From Actinomycetospora straminea (GTDB lineage: Bacteria; Actinomycetota; Actinomycetes; Mycobacteriales; Pseudonocardiaceae): a DNA stretch of 64,000 nt. The DNA lies in contig NZ_JAQZAN010000002.1 of the NCBI RefSeq assembly GCF_028737255.1, positions 1 to 64,000 of the forward strand, given 5' to 3'. The notes beneath the pieces were generated by a model, which was given only the letters and a program-made list of their open reading frames with translations, made no database searches and was not told the origin of the DNA. How positions within the stretch are numbered: the first letter of the stretch is position 1; every line of letters begins with the position of its first letter. This document shows, piece after piece, positions 36,595-46,159 of the stretch. Both the position numbers and the translations under genes were made by a program.

Positions 36595-38583
36595 TCAGCG
36601 TGCGAGATCCGCGTCCGGGACGGTCAGCGTCTCGCGGCCCGAGACCCACTCCGTGACCTGGCGGGCGACGTCGGCGTCGGTGAGCCCCGCCGCCGCGAGC
36701 ACCTGGCCCCGCGAGGCGTGCGCGAGGAACTCCTGGTCGAGCGCGAGGCGGCGCACCGGCACGTCGACCCCGTCCTGGGAGAGCGCGTCGGCCAGCGCCG
36801 AGCCCACGCCGCCGTGGCGCCCGCCGTCCTCGACGGTGACGACCAGGCGGTGCTCGCCGGCGAGGGTCCGCAGCGCCTCGGGCACCGGCTGCACCCAGCG
36901 CGGGTCGACGACCGTGACCCCGATCCCCTGCGCCGTGAGCCGCTCGGCCGCCTGCACGCCGAGCTCGCCGAACGCGCCGACGCACACGAGCAGGACGTCG
37001 GGGACGTCGGGCAGCGCGGCGTCGGGCAGGCGGTCGACCGCGGTGGGCCGGGGCGCGGCGCGCGAGGGGCGCTGCGGCTCGGCGAGGACGTCGACGCGGC
37101 CCGGGCCGCTCGCCGGGCCCAGCGTGCGCAGCGCGGGCACCGACGCCGGCACCGCGCCCTTCGACCAGCGCAGCGCCGTCGGGCCGTCCTCGATGGCGAC
37201 GGCCTCGCGCAGCTCCTCGCGCAGGGTGACCGCGTCGCGGGGCGCGGCGACCCGCAGACCGGGCACGATCCCGAGGATCGACAGGTCCCACATCCCGTTG
37301 TGGCTCGCGCCGTCGCTGCCGGTGACCCCGGCGCGGTCGAGCGCGATGGTGACCGGGGCGCGGTGCAGCGCGACGTCCATGAGCAGCTGGTCGAACGCGC
37401 GGTTGAGGAACGTCGAGTAGATCGCGACGACCGGGTGCAGGCCGCCCGCGGCGAGCCCGGCGGCCGAGGTCATCGCGTGCTGCTCGGCGATGCCGACGTC
37501 GAACAGGCGCTCGGGGTAGGCCTCGCCGAACGCCGCGAGCCCGGTCGGGCCGCCCATCGCCGCGGTGATCGCGACGACGTCCGAGCGCTCCCGGCCCAGC
37601 TCGAGCATCGACTCGGTGAACACCGAGGTCCAGTCCACCGGCTTCGGGCCGACCGGCAGCCCGGTGCCCGGGTCGAGGGGCCCCGGGGAGTGCATGAGGT
37701 CCGCCTCGTCGGCCTCGGCCGGCGCGAACCCGCGGCCCTTGGCCGTCACCGCGTGCACGACCACCGGCCCGCCGAAGTCGCGGGCGCTGCGCAGCGCGTG
37801 CTCCATGGCGGCGACGTCGTGGCCGTCGACGGGGCCGAGGTACTTCAGCCCGAGGTCGGCGAACAGCGGCTGCGGGGACAGGGCGTCCTTCACCCCGGCC
37901 TTCGCCGCGTGCAGCGCCGAGTACAGCGTCGACCCGAGCACCGGCAGCCCCTGCACCGCGCGCTTGCCGTGCTCGAGCACCTGCTCGTAGCGGGGCAGCA
38001 GGCGCAGCGAGGTGAGCTTGCGCGAGAGCCCGCCGATGGTCGGCGAGTAGGAGCGGCCGTTGTCGTTGACGACGATCACCACGGGCCGGTCCGGGGCGGC
38101 GGCGATGTTGTTCAGCGCCTCCCAGGCCATGCCGCCGGTGAGCGCGCCGTCGCCGACGACGGCCACCACCGCGCGGTCGCGGCCGGTCAGGGCGTCGGCC
38201 TTGGCCAGCCCGTCGGCCCACGAGAGGGCCGTCGAGGCGTGGGAGTTCTCGACCAGGTCGTGCTCGCTCTCCGACCGGCTCGGGTAGCCCGACAGGCCGT
38301 CGCGCTGGCGCAGGCCGTCGAAGTCCCCGGCGCGCCCGGTGAGGATCTTGTGCACGTAGCTCTGGTGGCCCGTGTCGAAGATCAGCGCGTCGCGGGGCGA
38401 GTCGAACACCCGGTGCAGCGCGAGGGTCAGCTCCACCACACCGAGGTTCGGGCCCAGGTGCCCGCCCGTGCGGCACACCTTGTCCACGAGGAACGCCCGG
38501 ATCTCACCGGCGAGGGCGACGACCTCGTCCTCGTCCAGTCCGCGCAGCTCCGCGGGGGTGCGAACACGGTCCAGCAACGTCAC
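36595..38583 (-). CDS. dxs: 1-deoxy-D-xylulose-5-phosphate synthase
   Basis: 662 residues. Thiamine-diphosphate motif [16 protein letters not shown], substrate/proton-relay stretches [11 protein letters not shown] and GDRAVVAVV, transketolase pyrimidine domain ([30 protein letters not shown]) and C-terminal domain. It condenses pyruvate and glyceraldehyde-3-phosphate, opening the non-mevalonate isoprenoid pathway. Counterpart of Rv2682c. GTG start at 38583. Confidence 0.97.
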   Translation of the reverse strand: MTLLDRVRTPAELRGLDEDEVVALAGEIRAFLVDKVCRTGGHLGPNLGVVELTLALHRVFDSPRDALIFDTGHQSYVHKILTGRAGDFDGLRQRDGLSGYPSRSESEHDLVENSHASTALSWADGLAKADALTGRDRAVVAVVGDGALTGGMAWEALNNIAAAPDRPVVIVVNDNGRSYSPTIGGLSRKLTSLRLLPRYEQVLEHGKRAVQGLPVLGSTLYSALHAAKAGVKDALSPQPLFADLGLKYLGPVDGHDVAAMEHALRSARDFGGPVVVHAVTAKGRGFAPAEADEADLMHSPGPLDPGTGLPVGPKPVDWTSVFTESMLELGRERSDVVAITAAMGGPTGLAAFGEAYPERLFDVGIAEQHAMTSAAGLAAGGLHPVVAIYSTFLNRAFDQLLMDVALHRAPVTIALDRAGVTGSDGASHNGMWDLSILGIVPGLRVAAPRDAVTLREELREAVAIEDGPTALRWSKGAVPASVPALRTLGPASGPGRVDVLAEPQRPSRAAPRPTAVDRLPDAALPDVPDVLLVCVGAFGELGVQAAERLTAQGIGVTVVDPRWVQPVPEALRTLAGEHRLVVTVEDGGRHGGVGSALADALSQDGVDVPVRRLALDQEFLAHASRGQVLAAAGLTDADVARQVTEWVSGRETLTVPDADLAR

Positions 38584-38692
38584 GGGTCACCTCGGCTCGC
38601 CGGCGGAGTGCGTCGGGGGTGCGCGCACTGCTTCGGCGCGCCAGTCTACGGACGCGCGACGGCGCCGCAGTCCGCGCCGGATCGGGGACGGG

Positions 38693-39280
38693 TCAGCGGA
38701 CCCGGGGCCGCCGGGCGACGTAGACGACGGCCGGCGGGATGTTCGCCATCACCGTGCGCGTGACGATGACCTCCTCGAAGTTCGCCTCGAGGTTGCGCTG
38801 CACCTTCCGGGCGTCCGGGAAGAACCGGATCCAGGCGTGGGCGAGCTGCGTCACCGCGCCGCCGGGCGCGGTGAGCCGGGCCAGCGGCTCGAAGATCGAG
38901 CGGCCGCGGCGCGGCGCCGTCGCGAGCCAGGGCAGCCCGGAGACGGCGAGGTCGGTGCGCACGCCCTCGTCGAGGAGGCGGTCGACGACGGCGTGGGCGT
39001 CGTCGCAGATCACCTCGACCTTGGGGTGGCGCTCGGCGAGCACCGCCGCCATCCGCGGGTTGAACTCGACGGCGATGTGGCGGCCGCGCCCGTGCAGCCG
39101 CTCCTGGATGACGTCGGTGACCTGGCCGGTGCCCGCCCCGAGGTCGAGCACGACCGGGTCACCGGTCTCCGGCAGCGGCGCGGCGGCCTGGCGGCAGAGG
39201 GGCGCGAAGCTGGGGACGAGGGACGCGACGTTGAACGGGTCGCGGAAGAACTCGCGGGCGAACGCCTGGATCTCGGTCAC
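38693..39280 (-). CDS. Class I SAM methyltransferase, phospholipid/rRNA dimethylase-like
   Basis: 195 residues. Glycine loop VLDLGAGTGQVTD, then IAVEFNPRMAAVLAERHP, DDAHAVVDRLL and NPPY-like SGLPWL, resembling PmtA-type phospholipid N-methyltransferases and KsgA-like enzymes. The substrate is undecided. It stands alone, 85 bp upstream of the M20 gene in the same direction. Confidence 0.8.
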   Translation of the reverse strand: MTEIQAFAREFFRDPFNVASLVPSFAPLCRQAAAPLPETGDPVVLDLGAGTGQVTDVIQERLHGRGRHIAVEFNPRMAAVLAERHPKVEVICDDAHAVVDRLLDEGVRTDLAVSGLPWLATAPRRGRSIFEPLARLTAPGGAVTQLAHAWIRFFPDARKVQRNLEANFEEVIVTRTVMANIPPAVVYVARRPRVR

Positions 39281-39365
39281 GGTGACTCGGCTCCGGGGTG
39301 CGGTGGGTGCGGTCGGGGACTGCGGGAACGGGCTCGGGGGGTCGGCCCGGGAGGGTGCTGAGGGA

Positions 39366-40712
39366 CTACGGCGTGGATGCCGCGCTGGCCGCCGTGGTCT
39401 CGACGGCGCCGTCGGCGGGGGCGGCCGGGGCGACCAGGGCGGCGCCCGCGGCCGTGACGGCGGCGAGCAGGGCCCGTGCCACCTCGCCGACCATCGCGTC
39501 GTCCGGGGAGAACTCGGGGTGGTGCAGGCCCGGCCCGCTGCCGGGGGTGGTCCCGGCGGCGGCGGTGCCGACGAAGAGCATCAACGACGGCAGGACCTCA
39601 CCGTAGTGGGAGAAGTCGTCGGCGCCGCAGGACCGGAACGTGGTGTCGAGCACGAGCCCGGTCGCGTCACCCGGCGGGGTGTGCCCGTCCCCGTCGACCC
39701 GGTCCTCGGCGCGCCGCGACCCCAGCGAGCGGGCCACGGTGCGGGCCAGGGCCTCGTCGTTGACGACGGCGGGCTCGTTGGGCACGACGGTCAGCGTCGC
39801 CTCGCAGCCGTGGGCGCGGGCGGTGCCCTCGACGACATCGCGCACCGCGGCGAGCAGCTCGTCGCGGTCGGCGTCGAGGGCCCGGACCGTGCCGCGGGCG
39901 GTGGCGGTCTCGGGGACGACGTTGGGCGCCGACCCGGCCTCCATCTGCCCGATCGTGATCACCCCGGCCGCCATGGGGTCGACGCGGCGGGACACGATGT
40001 GGTGCACGCTCGCGACCACCTGGGCCAGCGCCAGCACGGGGTCACGCGTGCGGTGGGGGTAGCCGCCGTGCCCGCCGCGGCCGTGCACCTCGATCTCGAT
40101 CTCGTCGGCCGAGGCGTTCACCGGTCCCCCGCGCACCGACACCGTGCCGCGGGGCAGCTCGGGCTGGACGTGCACCCCGAGCACGGCCCCGACCCGGTGC
40201 GCGACGAACCCCGGGTCGGCGGCGACGTCGGCCGCGCCGGACGGGGCCTTCTCCTCCCGCGGCTGGAACACGGCGAGCAGCGGGGCGGGCACCCGGTCGG
40301 CGCCGCCCCGCGCCAGCGCCCGGACGACGGCGACCAGGGCGGCGACGTGCACGTCGTGGCCGCAGACGTGCGCGGCGCCGCCGGTCGCGCTGAAGGGCAG
40401 GCCGGTGCGCTCGACGACGGGCAGGGCGTCCAGCTCGGCGCGCACGGCGACCGCGGGCACCCCGGCGCCCGCGGGCGGGCCGAGGCGCAGCATGGTGCCG
40501 GTGCCGGCGACGGACGCGCCGGCCGCGCCCACGTCCACCAGGTCGCCGACCGCCTCGAGCACCAGGTCGCGGCTGTCGGCCTCGTCCCCGGACAGGCGCG
40601 GGTCGCGGTGCAGCGCGTGGCGCAGCGCGATCGCGGCGTCCAGCTCGGCGTCCAGCGCCGCGCGCAGGGCCGGGTCGACCGGGGGCGGGACGGCGGCGAC
40701 CGGCCGGGTCAC
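39366..40712 (-). CDS. M20-family metallo-amidohydrolase
   Basis: 448 residues. Metal ligands are in HVCGHDVHVAALVA, the catalytic Glu in PREEKAPSGA, and a lid/dimerisation domain (VHGRGGHGGYPHRTRDPV) follows; the last ligand His lies in GPGLHHPEFSPDD. Typical of N-acyl-amino-acid or hippurate-type deacylases. GTG 40712 overlaps the preceding stop (GTGA), coupling it to the FluG-like gene. The C-terminal Ala/Thr-rich tail may be flexible. Confidence 0.92.
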   Translation of the reverse strand: MTRPVAAVPPPVDPALRAALDAELDAAIALRHALHRDPRLSGDEADSRDLVLEAVGDLVDVGAAGASVAGTGTMLRLGPPAGAGVPAVAVRAELDALPVVERTGLPFSATGGAAHVCGHDVHVAALVAVVRALARGGADRVPAPLLAVFQPREEKAPSGAADVAADPGFVAHRVGAVLGVHVQPELPRGTVSVRGGPVNASADEIEIEVHGRGGHGGYPHRTRDPVLALAQVVASVHHIVSRRVDPMAAGVITIGQMEAGSAPNVVPETATARGTVRALDADRDELLAAVRDVVEGTARAHGCEATLTVVPNEPAVVNDEALARTVARSLGSRRAEDRVDGDGHTPPGDATGLVLDTTFRSCGADDFSHYGEVLPSLMLFVGTAAAGTTPGSGPGLHHPEFSPDDAMVGEVARALLAAVTAAGAALVAPAAPADGAVETTAASAASTP

Positions 40713-41890
40713 GCCGGCATCCGCCCGTAGACCCGGCGTGCGTTGTCGGTCCCGATCATGGTGGCCACCCGTTCGGCGTCGGCGGGCGCGAGCTCGTCGG
40801 TCGCGCAGAGGTGCTCCAATAGACCACCCAGCGCAGACCGGAACCGCAGTGCCCCCAGCAGGTGCAGCTCCGGGAGCCCGAAGGCGTCCGAGGAGTACAG
40901 CACCTTGCCGTAGGGCGCGAGCTCGAGCAGCTCGGCGACCACCGACATCGCCCGGGCCCCGATGTAGGGCACGGCGAGCCCGACGTCGACGTGCACCGTC
41001 GCGAACACCTGGGCGAGCCACGCCGCCTCGCGGTGGTACGGGTAGCAGTGCAGCAGCATCAGCGGCACGCCCAGCGGCTCGACGAGGCGGGCCAGGTCCA
41101 CGAGCAGGGCGGGGTTGGCGCGGTGCAGGTCCTCGTCGGGGTCGCCGAAGCCGGTGTGCAGCTGCAGCGGCAGCCCGGTGTCCAGGCCCGCCCAGAGCCC
41201 GTGGCGCAGCAGGACCGGGTCGCGCAGCGGCTCGCCGGTGGTGGCGCGGCGGCGCAGCCAGCCGTCGGCCGCCTTCGTCACGTCGGCGGGCCCGGGACGG
41301 GTCGGGTCGACGTCGAGCCCGGCCCGGTAGGCGAGCACGCTCTTGCACGCCACGGGCACCGGGTGGCGGCCCTCGGCGGTCCGCGCGGCCACCTCCCGCG
41401 CCACCGCGTCGCCGTAGCCGGCGGCGGACACCCCGCGGTCGGCGACCTCCTCGGCCACCGCCTCCAGGCGCACCACCTCGCCGACCGACGCGCCGGCGGT
41501 GGCCCCGAGCTCGGCCGGCGAGAGCATCCCGTCGACCGCGAAGCCGTGGTCGACGAGCACCGCGCCCACCCCGGCGCCGCCGAGGAAGCGCTTCGTGACC
41601 TCGTCGGGGCCGAGCTCGGCGCGCCGGGCGAGGTAGTCGTCGGGCGCGACGTGCGGCGGCAGGTCGAGCGCGGGCGCGCACCAGCGCCGCACCGAGAACC
41701 CCAGCGCCGAGTCGAAGCTGCTGGTGCCCGCGGCCGGACCCGGGCCCTCGGTGAGCAGCGCCTCGAACCCCGCCCGGTCGAGCGCGTGGCCGACGACGCT
41801 GTGGCAGTGGTGGTCGACGAGACGGACCCCGTCGAGGAAGCTCACGGGGCCGGCGGGCACGAGACCCGCGCTGACCAGGCTGCCGCTCAC
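40709..41890 (-). CDS. Amidohydrolase family 2 protein, FluG N-domain-like
   Basis: 393 residues. Metal-dependent hydrolase with VDHHCHSVVG (His28/His30), LQLHTGFGDPDEDL, LLHCYPYHREAAWLA, VHVDVGLA and LYSSDAFGLPELHLLGA. The pattern matches the amidohydrolase domain fused to glutamine synthetase in FluG-like proteins; here it is free-standing, while a separate glutamine-synthetase-family gene lies at 58610. GTG 41890 was chosen because it has GGAG upstream and avoids overlap with the next gene; a longer frame runs to 41962. Confidence 0.87.
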   Translation of the reverse strand: MSGSLVSAGLVPAGPVSFLDGVRLVDHHCHSVVGHALDRAGFEALLTEGPGPAAGTSSFDSALGFSVRRWCAPALDLPPHVAPDDYLARRAELGPDEVTKRFLGGAGVGAVLVDHGFAVDGMLSPAELGATAGASVGEVVRLEAVAEEVADRGVSAAGYGDAVAREVAARTAEGRHPVPVACKSVLAYRAGLDVDPTRPGPADVTKAADGWLRRRATTGEPLRDPVLLRHGLWAGLDTGLPLQLHTGFGDPDEDLHRANPALLVDLARLVEPLGVPLMLLHCYPYHREAAWLAQVFATVHVDVGLAVPYIGARAMSVVAELLELAPYGKVLYSSDAFGLPELHLLGALRFRSALGGLLEHLCATDELAPADAERVATMIGTDNARRVYGRMPA

Positions 41891-41934
41891 CGGTGACTCC
41901 CTCGACGCCGCCGGGTCTTGTCTACCCGAGCGGC

Positions 41935-43152
41935 TCACGCCAGGAGCAGCGTTGCGACGCATTCGACGTGGTGCGTCATCGGGAACGCGTCGAAGGCGCG
42001 CAGGGCATCCAGCCGATAGCCGTGCTCCACGAGGGCCCCGACGTCGCGGGCCAGCGCGGCCGGGTCACAGGCGACGAGCACGATGCGTGCCGCCCCGCGC
42101 CCGGCGAGCTCGCCGGCCGGCCCGCGACCCAGGCCCTTGCGCGGCGGGTCGGCGACGATGACGTCGGGCGGACCGGGCAGCGCGCCCAGCACCTTCTCCA
42201 CGCGGGCGCGCACCACCTGCACCGCGGGCAGGTCGGCGAGGCACTCCCCCGCCGCCGCGGTGGCGTCCGGGTCGCTCTCCACGAGCACCACCCGACCCTC
42301 GGGCCCGACGCGCTCGGCGAGCGGGGCGGCGATGAGGCCGGCGCCGCCGTAGAGGTCCCAGGCGCACGCGCCCGGCGCGAGGTCGCCGACGCCCTCGAGC
42401 ACCGCGTCCACCACGGCGTCGGCGGCGTGCGGGTGGACCTGCCAGAACGCGGCCGCGGGCAGCGTCCAGGTGCGACCGGCGGCCCGCTCGTGCGCGGTGC
42501 CGCTGCCGATCTCGGGGTGCCGGGCGCCCTCGAACAGCTCGGCGGCGTGCACCTCGCCGTCGGCGTCGCGCACCACCTCGACCTCGGCGGTCGGCGTCCA
42601 CTCCCGCTCCAGCACCGGCAGCAGGGCCCCGGGCGCGGCGATCGGGCAGTCGCCGACGGGCAGCACCTCGTGACTGCGGTGCGCCCGTAGGCCGGGGCGG
42701 CCGTCGTCGGTGACCGCCATCCGCATCCGCGTGCGCCAGTCCAGCGGCCCGCCGGGCAGCTCCTCGACGACGACCTCGCGCTCGATCCCGGCCAGGCGCG
42801 CCAGCTGCTCGGCGACCACCGTCGCCTTGAGCGCGCGCTGCGCCGCCGGGGTCGCGTGCTGCCAGTCGCAGCCCCCGCACCCGCCGGGCCCGGCCCAGGC
42901 GCACGCCGGCTCGACCCGATCCGGGGACGCGGTGAGCACCCCCACGGCGTCGGCCCGGCAGAACGAGCCGCCGCCGTCCTCGGTGACCACGGCCCGCACC
43001 CGCTCGCCGGGCAGGGCGTGTCGCACGAACACGACCCGGCCCTCGTGGCGAGCGACGCAGTGCCCGCCGTGGGCCACGGGGCCGACGTCGACCTCGAGGA
43101 GACGGTCGGTCCAGTCGAGGGTCTCGGCCGTCGCGGGCTCCACCGCGCTCAC
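41935..43152 (-). CDS. TrmA/RumA-family RNA methyltransferase
   Basis: 405 residues. N-terminal TRAM-like strand region, Cys cluster CAWAGPGGCGGCDWQH (candidate iron-sulfur ligands), SAM site WDLYGGAGLIAAPLAE, and DPPRKGLG with a nucleophilic Cys in VACDPAALARD. Expected to methylate uridine C5 in tRNA or rRNA. Counterpart of Rv2689c. GTG 43152 overlaps the transporter stop (GTGA); an in-frame GTG at 43143 is possible. Confidence 0.92.
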   Translation of the reverse strand: MSAVEPATAETLDWTDRLLEVDVGPVAHGGHCVARHEGRVVFVRHALPGERVRAVVTEDGGGSFCRADAVGVLTASPDRVEPACAWAGPGGCGGCDWQHATPAAQRALKATVVAEQLARLAGIEREVVVEELPGGPLDWRTRMRMAVTDDGRPGLRAHRSHEVLPVGDCPIAAPGALLPVLEREWTPTAEVEVVRDADGEVHAAELFEGARHPEIGSGTAHERAAGRTWTLPAAAFWQVHPHAADAVVDAVLEGVGDLAPGACAWDLYGGAGLIAAPLAERVGPEGRVVLVESDPDATAAAGECLADLPAVQVVRARVEKVLGALPGPPDVIVADPPRKGLGRGPAGELAGRGAARIVLVACDPAALARDVGALVEHGYRLDALRAFDAFPMTHHVECVATLLLA

Positions 43153-45281
43153 CGGGGGCGCGCCGGGGTCTCGTCGCGACCCGCCGGGCCACCCGGGCCA
43201 CCCGAGCGGGCCGGGCCGCGGTCGGTCGACACGGGGTTCGGCGGCGGGGCGGGCGCGGCCTGCGCCGGCGCGGCCCCGTTCACGGGCTCGTAGCCGCGGC
43301 GCGCCGACCCCGGCGCCCCCGGCGGGCGGCGCGCGGCGGCGCGCTTGGACGACTCCAGCTGCCACGGCACGCTGACCACCATCACCCCGGGCTGGAACAG
43401 CAGCCGCCCCTTGAGGCGCAGCGCACTCTGGTTGTGCAGCAGCTGCTCCCACCAGCGGCCCAGCACGTACTCCGGGATGAACACCGTGACCACGTCACGC
43501 GGGTTGTCGGTCCGGATCCGCTTGACGTACTGCAGGATCGGCTTGGTGATCTCGCGGTAGGGCGACTCGACGACCTTGAGCGGCACCGGGATGTCCCGCT
43601 TCTCCCACTCCGCGACCAGCGCGCGGGTGTCGCCGTCGTCGACGTTGACCGTCAGCGCCTCCAGCACGTCCGGCCGGGTCGCCCGGGCGTAGGCGACGGC
43701 GCGCAGGGTCGGCATGTGCAGCCGCGAGATCAGCACGATCGCGTGGTTGCGGCTGGGCAGCGTGCTCGTCATGACCTCGGGGGCGGCGATCTCCTCGCTG
43801 ACCCGGTCGTAGTGCCGGCGGATCGCCAGCATCATGAGGAACGCGAGCCCGCCGGCGACGATGGCGATCCAGGCGCCCACCACGAACTTGGTCACCAGCA
43901 CCACCAGCAGCACCGTGCCGGTCATGGCCGTGCCGAAGCCGCTGACCCACCGCGAGCGCCGCAGCCGCGCCTGCTCTCCCGCGTCGGTCTCGGTGCGCAG
44001 CAGGCGCGTCCAGTGCCGCACCATCCCGGTCTGGGACAGCGTGAACGAGACGAACACACCGACCGTGTAGAGCGGGATCAGCGCGGTGACCTCGGCGGAG
44101 AACCCGACGACGAGCACGACCGCGAAGAAGGCGAGGAAGAGGATCCCGTTGGAGAAGGCCAGGCGGTCGCCGCGGGTGTGCAGCTGGCGGGGCAGGTAGC
44201 GGTCCTGGGCGAGGATCGAGCCGAGCACCGGGAAGCCGTTGAACGCCGTGTTCGCCGCCAGCACGAGGATGAGCGCGGTGAAGATCGTCACCGCCCAGAA
44301 GCCCGGCGGGAAGCCGTCGAACACCGTGCGCGCGAGCTGCGCGACCAGCGTCTCCTGCCGGTAGTCCGCGGGGGCCCCGACGAGCTGCTCGCCCGGCCGC
44401 TCGGCCATGACGACGCCCGACGCGCGGGCCAGGTAGATCATCCCGGAGAACAGGAACACCGCGATGAGCCCGAGCATCGCGAGCGTCGTGGCGGCGTTGC
44501 GGGACTTGGGCTTGCGGAACGCCGGCACGCCGTTGCTGATGGCCTCGACGCCGGTCAGCGCCGCGCAGCCCTGGGTGAAGCTGCGCAGGACGAGGAAGAC
44601 CAGGGCGAGCTGGGTGAGGTCGTCGGTGGAGTCGCCGCCGCCCTCGGGCAGGACGCCGAACCCGGCGCTCGGGGCGACGAGGTCGTCGCCCAGGGCCAGC
44701 TGCGTCGCGCCCCACACGATCATCCCGACCATGCAGACGATGAAGCAGTAGGTGGGGATCGCGAACGTCACACCCGACTCGCGCACGCCGCGCAGGTTGA
44801 TCGCCGTGAGCACGAGGATCGCGGCCACCGCGAAGAGGACCTTGTGGTCGCCGACGACCGGGATGAGGGCGCCGAGGTTGTCCGCCGCCGAGGACACCGA
44901 CACGGCCACGGTGAGCGTGTAGTCGACGAGCAGGGCGCTGGCGACGGTGAGCCCGGCGTAGCGGCCGAGGTTGACCGTCGCGATCTCGTAGTCGCCGCCG
45001 CCCGACGGGTAGGCGTGCACGTTCTGGCGGTAGCTGACGATCACCGTCGCGAGCACGACGACGACCGCGACGCCGACCCAGGGCGAGAGCGCGTAGGCGC
45101 CCAGCCCGGCCAGCGACAGGGTGATCAGCACCTCCTGCGGGGCGTACGCCACCGACGACAGGGCGTCGGAGGCGAACACCGGCAGGGCGATGCGCTTGCG
45201 CAGCAGGGTGCCCTGCAGTGCGTCGCTGCGGAACGGCAGACCGAGCACGAGGCGCTTGGTCGCCGTGGCGAGCTTGGACAC
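43149..45281 (-). CDS. KimA-like potassium importer (APC superfamily)
   Basis: 710 residues, about twelve transmembrane helices (about 55-480) and a cytosolic C-terminal domain. It matches the KimA/YdaO pattern strikingly: SDALSSVAYAPQE, SYRQNVHAYPSGGGDYE, DYTLTVAVSVSSAADN, TGVEAISNGVPAFRKP, LVLAANTAFNGFPVL, RGDRLAFSNGI, and in the tail GRWWEQLLHNQSALRLKGRL. KimA is a high-affinity K+ uptake system in Bacillus. The position equals Rv2690c. Two RCK (TrkA) genes lie divergently next to it, supporting a K+ role. GTG 45281 starts the conserved VSKLATATK. The C-terminal 65 residues are Pro/Ala-rich. Confidence 0.87.
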   Translation of the reverse strand: MSKLATATKRLVLGLPFRSDALQGTLLRKRIALPVFASDALSSVAYAPQEVLITLSLAGLGAYALSPWVGVAVVVVLATVIVSYRQNVHAYPSGGGDYEIATVNLGRYAGLTVASALLVDYTLTVAVSVSSAADNLGALIPVVGDHKVLFAVAAILVLTAINLRGVRESGVTFAIPTYCFIVCMVGMIVWGATQLALGDDLVAPSAGFGVLPEGGGDSTDDLTQLALVFLVLRSFTQGCAALTGVEAISNGVPAFRKPKSRNAATTLAMLGLIAVFLFSGMIYLARASGVVMAERPGEQLVGAPADYRQETLVAQLARTVFDGFPPGFWAVTIFTALILVLAANTAFNGFPVLGSILAQDRYLPRQLHTRGDRLAFSNGILFLAFFAVVLVVGFSAEVTALIPLYTVGVFVSFTLSQTGMVRHWTRLLRTETDAGEQARLRRSRWVSGFGTAMTGTVLLVVLVTKFVVGAWIAIVAGGLAFLMMLAIRRHYDRVSEEIAAPEVMTSTLPSRNHAIVLISRLHMPTLRAVAYARATRPDVLEALTVNVDDGDTRALVAEWEKRDIPVPLKVVESPYREITKPILQYVKRIRTDNPRDVVTVFIPEYVLGRWWEQLLHNQSALRLKGRLLFQPGVMVVSVPWQLESSKRAAARRPPGAPGSARRGYEPVNGAAPAQAAPAPPPNPVSTDRGPARSGGPGGPAGRDETPARPR

Positions 45282-45450
45282 GAGGAAAGCGTAGGCGCGT
45301 CGCGGCCCGGGGGTGCACCCGACGTGGCCTGCCGTGACGCGCCCCGATGTGACGGCTCCGGCGGCCGGTCGGGCGATACGGTGCGCACCGCTCACCGGGT
45401 ACACCGGGACACGTCGGGACGGCGGGCACGAGTCGGGGAGGCACACCGGT

Positions 45451-45478
45451 GCGTGGGGACGACAGCGTGGGGACGACA
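45451..45478. repeat. 14-bp tandem duplication upstream of ceoB
   Basis: GCGTGGGGACGACA occurs twice head-to-tail without a mismatch in the divergent control region between the KimA-like gene and ceoB. It may be a regulatory site or a recent slip duplication. Confidence 0.6.
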
Positions 45479-45491
45479 TGGCGGTGACGCG

Positions 45492-46157
45492 GTGCACATC
45501 GTCGTGATGGGCTGCGGGCGCGTGGGGTCGTCCCTCGCGCTCGCCCTCGAGCGGCTCGGCCACGGCGTGGCCGTCATCGACCGCGACCCGCAGGCGTTCC
45601 GGCGCCTCGGCAGCGACTTCCACGGCCAGGAGGTCGTCGGCACCGGCTTCGACCGCGAGACGCTGACGGCGGCGGGCATCCACCGCGCCGAGGCGTTGGC
45701 CGCGGTCTCCTCCGGCGACAACTCCAACATCATCGCCGCGCGCGTGGCCCGCGAGACGTTCGGCGTCTCCCACGTCGTGGCCCGCATCTACGACGCCAAG
45801 CGCGCCGCGGTCTACGAGCGGCTCGGCATCCCGACCGTCGCGACCGTGCCGTGGACCACCGACCGGCTGCTGCGCATGCTGCTGCCCGACGGCGTCGCCA
45901 CCGCCTGGCGCGACCCCTCGGGCACCGTGGCGATCATGCAGCTGCACTTCCACGAGGACTGGTCGGGCCGGCCCGTCACCCAGCTCGAGGAGGCCACCGG
46001 CAGCCGCGTGGCGTTCATCGTGCGGTTCGGCACCGGGCTGCTGACCACCAGCGAGACCGTGCTGCAGGCCGAGGACGTCGTCTACGCGGCCGCGGTCAGC
46101 GGGACCGTCGCCGCCGTCACGGCCGCCGCGGCGGCCTCCCCGGAGAGGGCGGAGTAG
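45492..46157 (+). CDS. ceoB: TrkA/RCK-domain potassium regulatory protein (first)
   Basis: 221 residues. N-terminal RCK Rossmann fold (VVMGCGRVGSSLALALERLGH, FDRETLTAAGI, SSGDNSNIIAARVARE) binds NAD(H) or a nucleotide; the C-terminal RCK_C part follows (about 140-205). It should gate or regulate a K+ transporter. GTG 45492 is chosen as the start of the Rossmann strand (VHIVVMGCG). ceoC begins 2 bp after its stop. Counterpart of Rv2691. Confidence 0.92.
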   Translation: MHIVVMGCGRVGSSLALALERLGHGVAVIDRDPQAFRRLGSDFHGQEVVGTGFDRETLTAAGIHRAEALAAVSSGDNSNIIAARVARETFGVSHVVARIYDAKRAAVYERLGIPTVATVPWTTDRLLRMLLPDGVATAWRDPSGTVAIMQLHFHEDWSGRPVTQLEEATGSRVAFIVRFGTGLLTTSETVLQAEDVVYAAAVSGTVAAVTAAAAASPERAE

Positions 46158-46159
46158 CC

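Noticed and set aside
43434-45490. Plus-strand open frame leading into ceoB
   Set aside because: It runs antisense to the KimA-like transporter, is His/Gln/Arg-rich, and the RCK fold begins only at 45492.
45282-45491. Possible c-di-AMP (ydaO-type) riboswitch before the potassium genes
   Set aside because: I could not identify its conserved motifs or pseudoknot pairing; only a 14-bp tandem repeat is evident.
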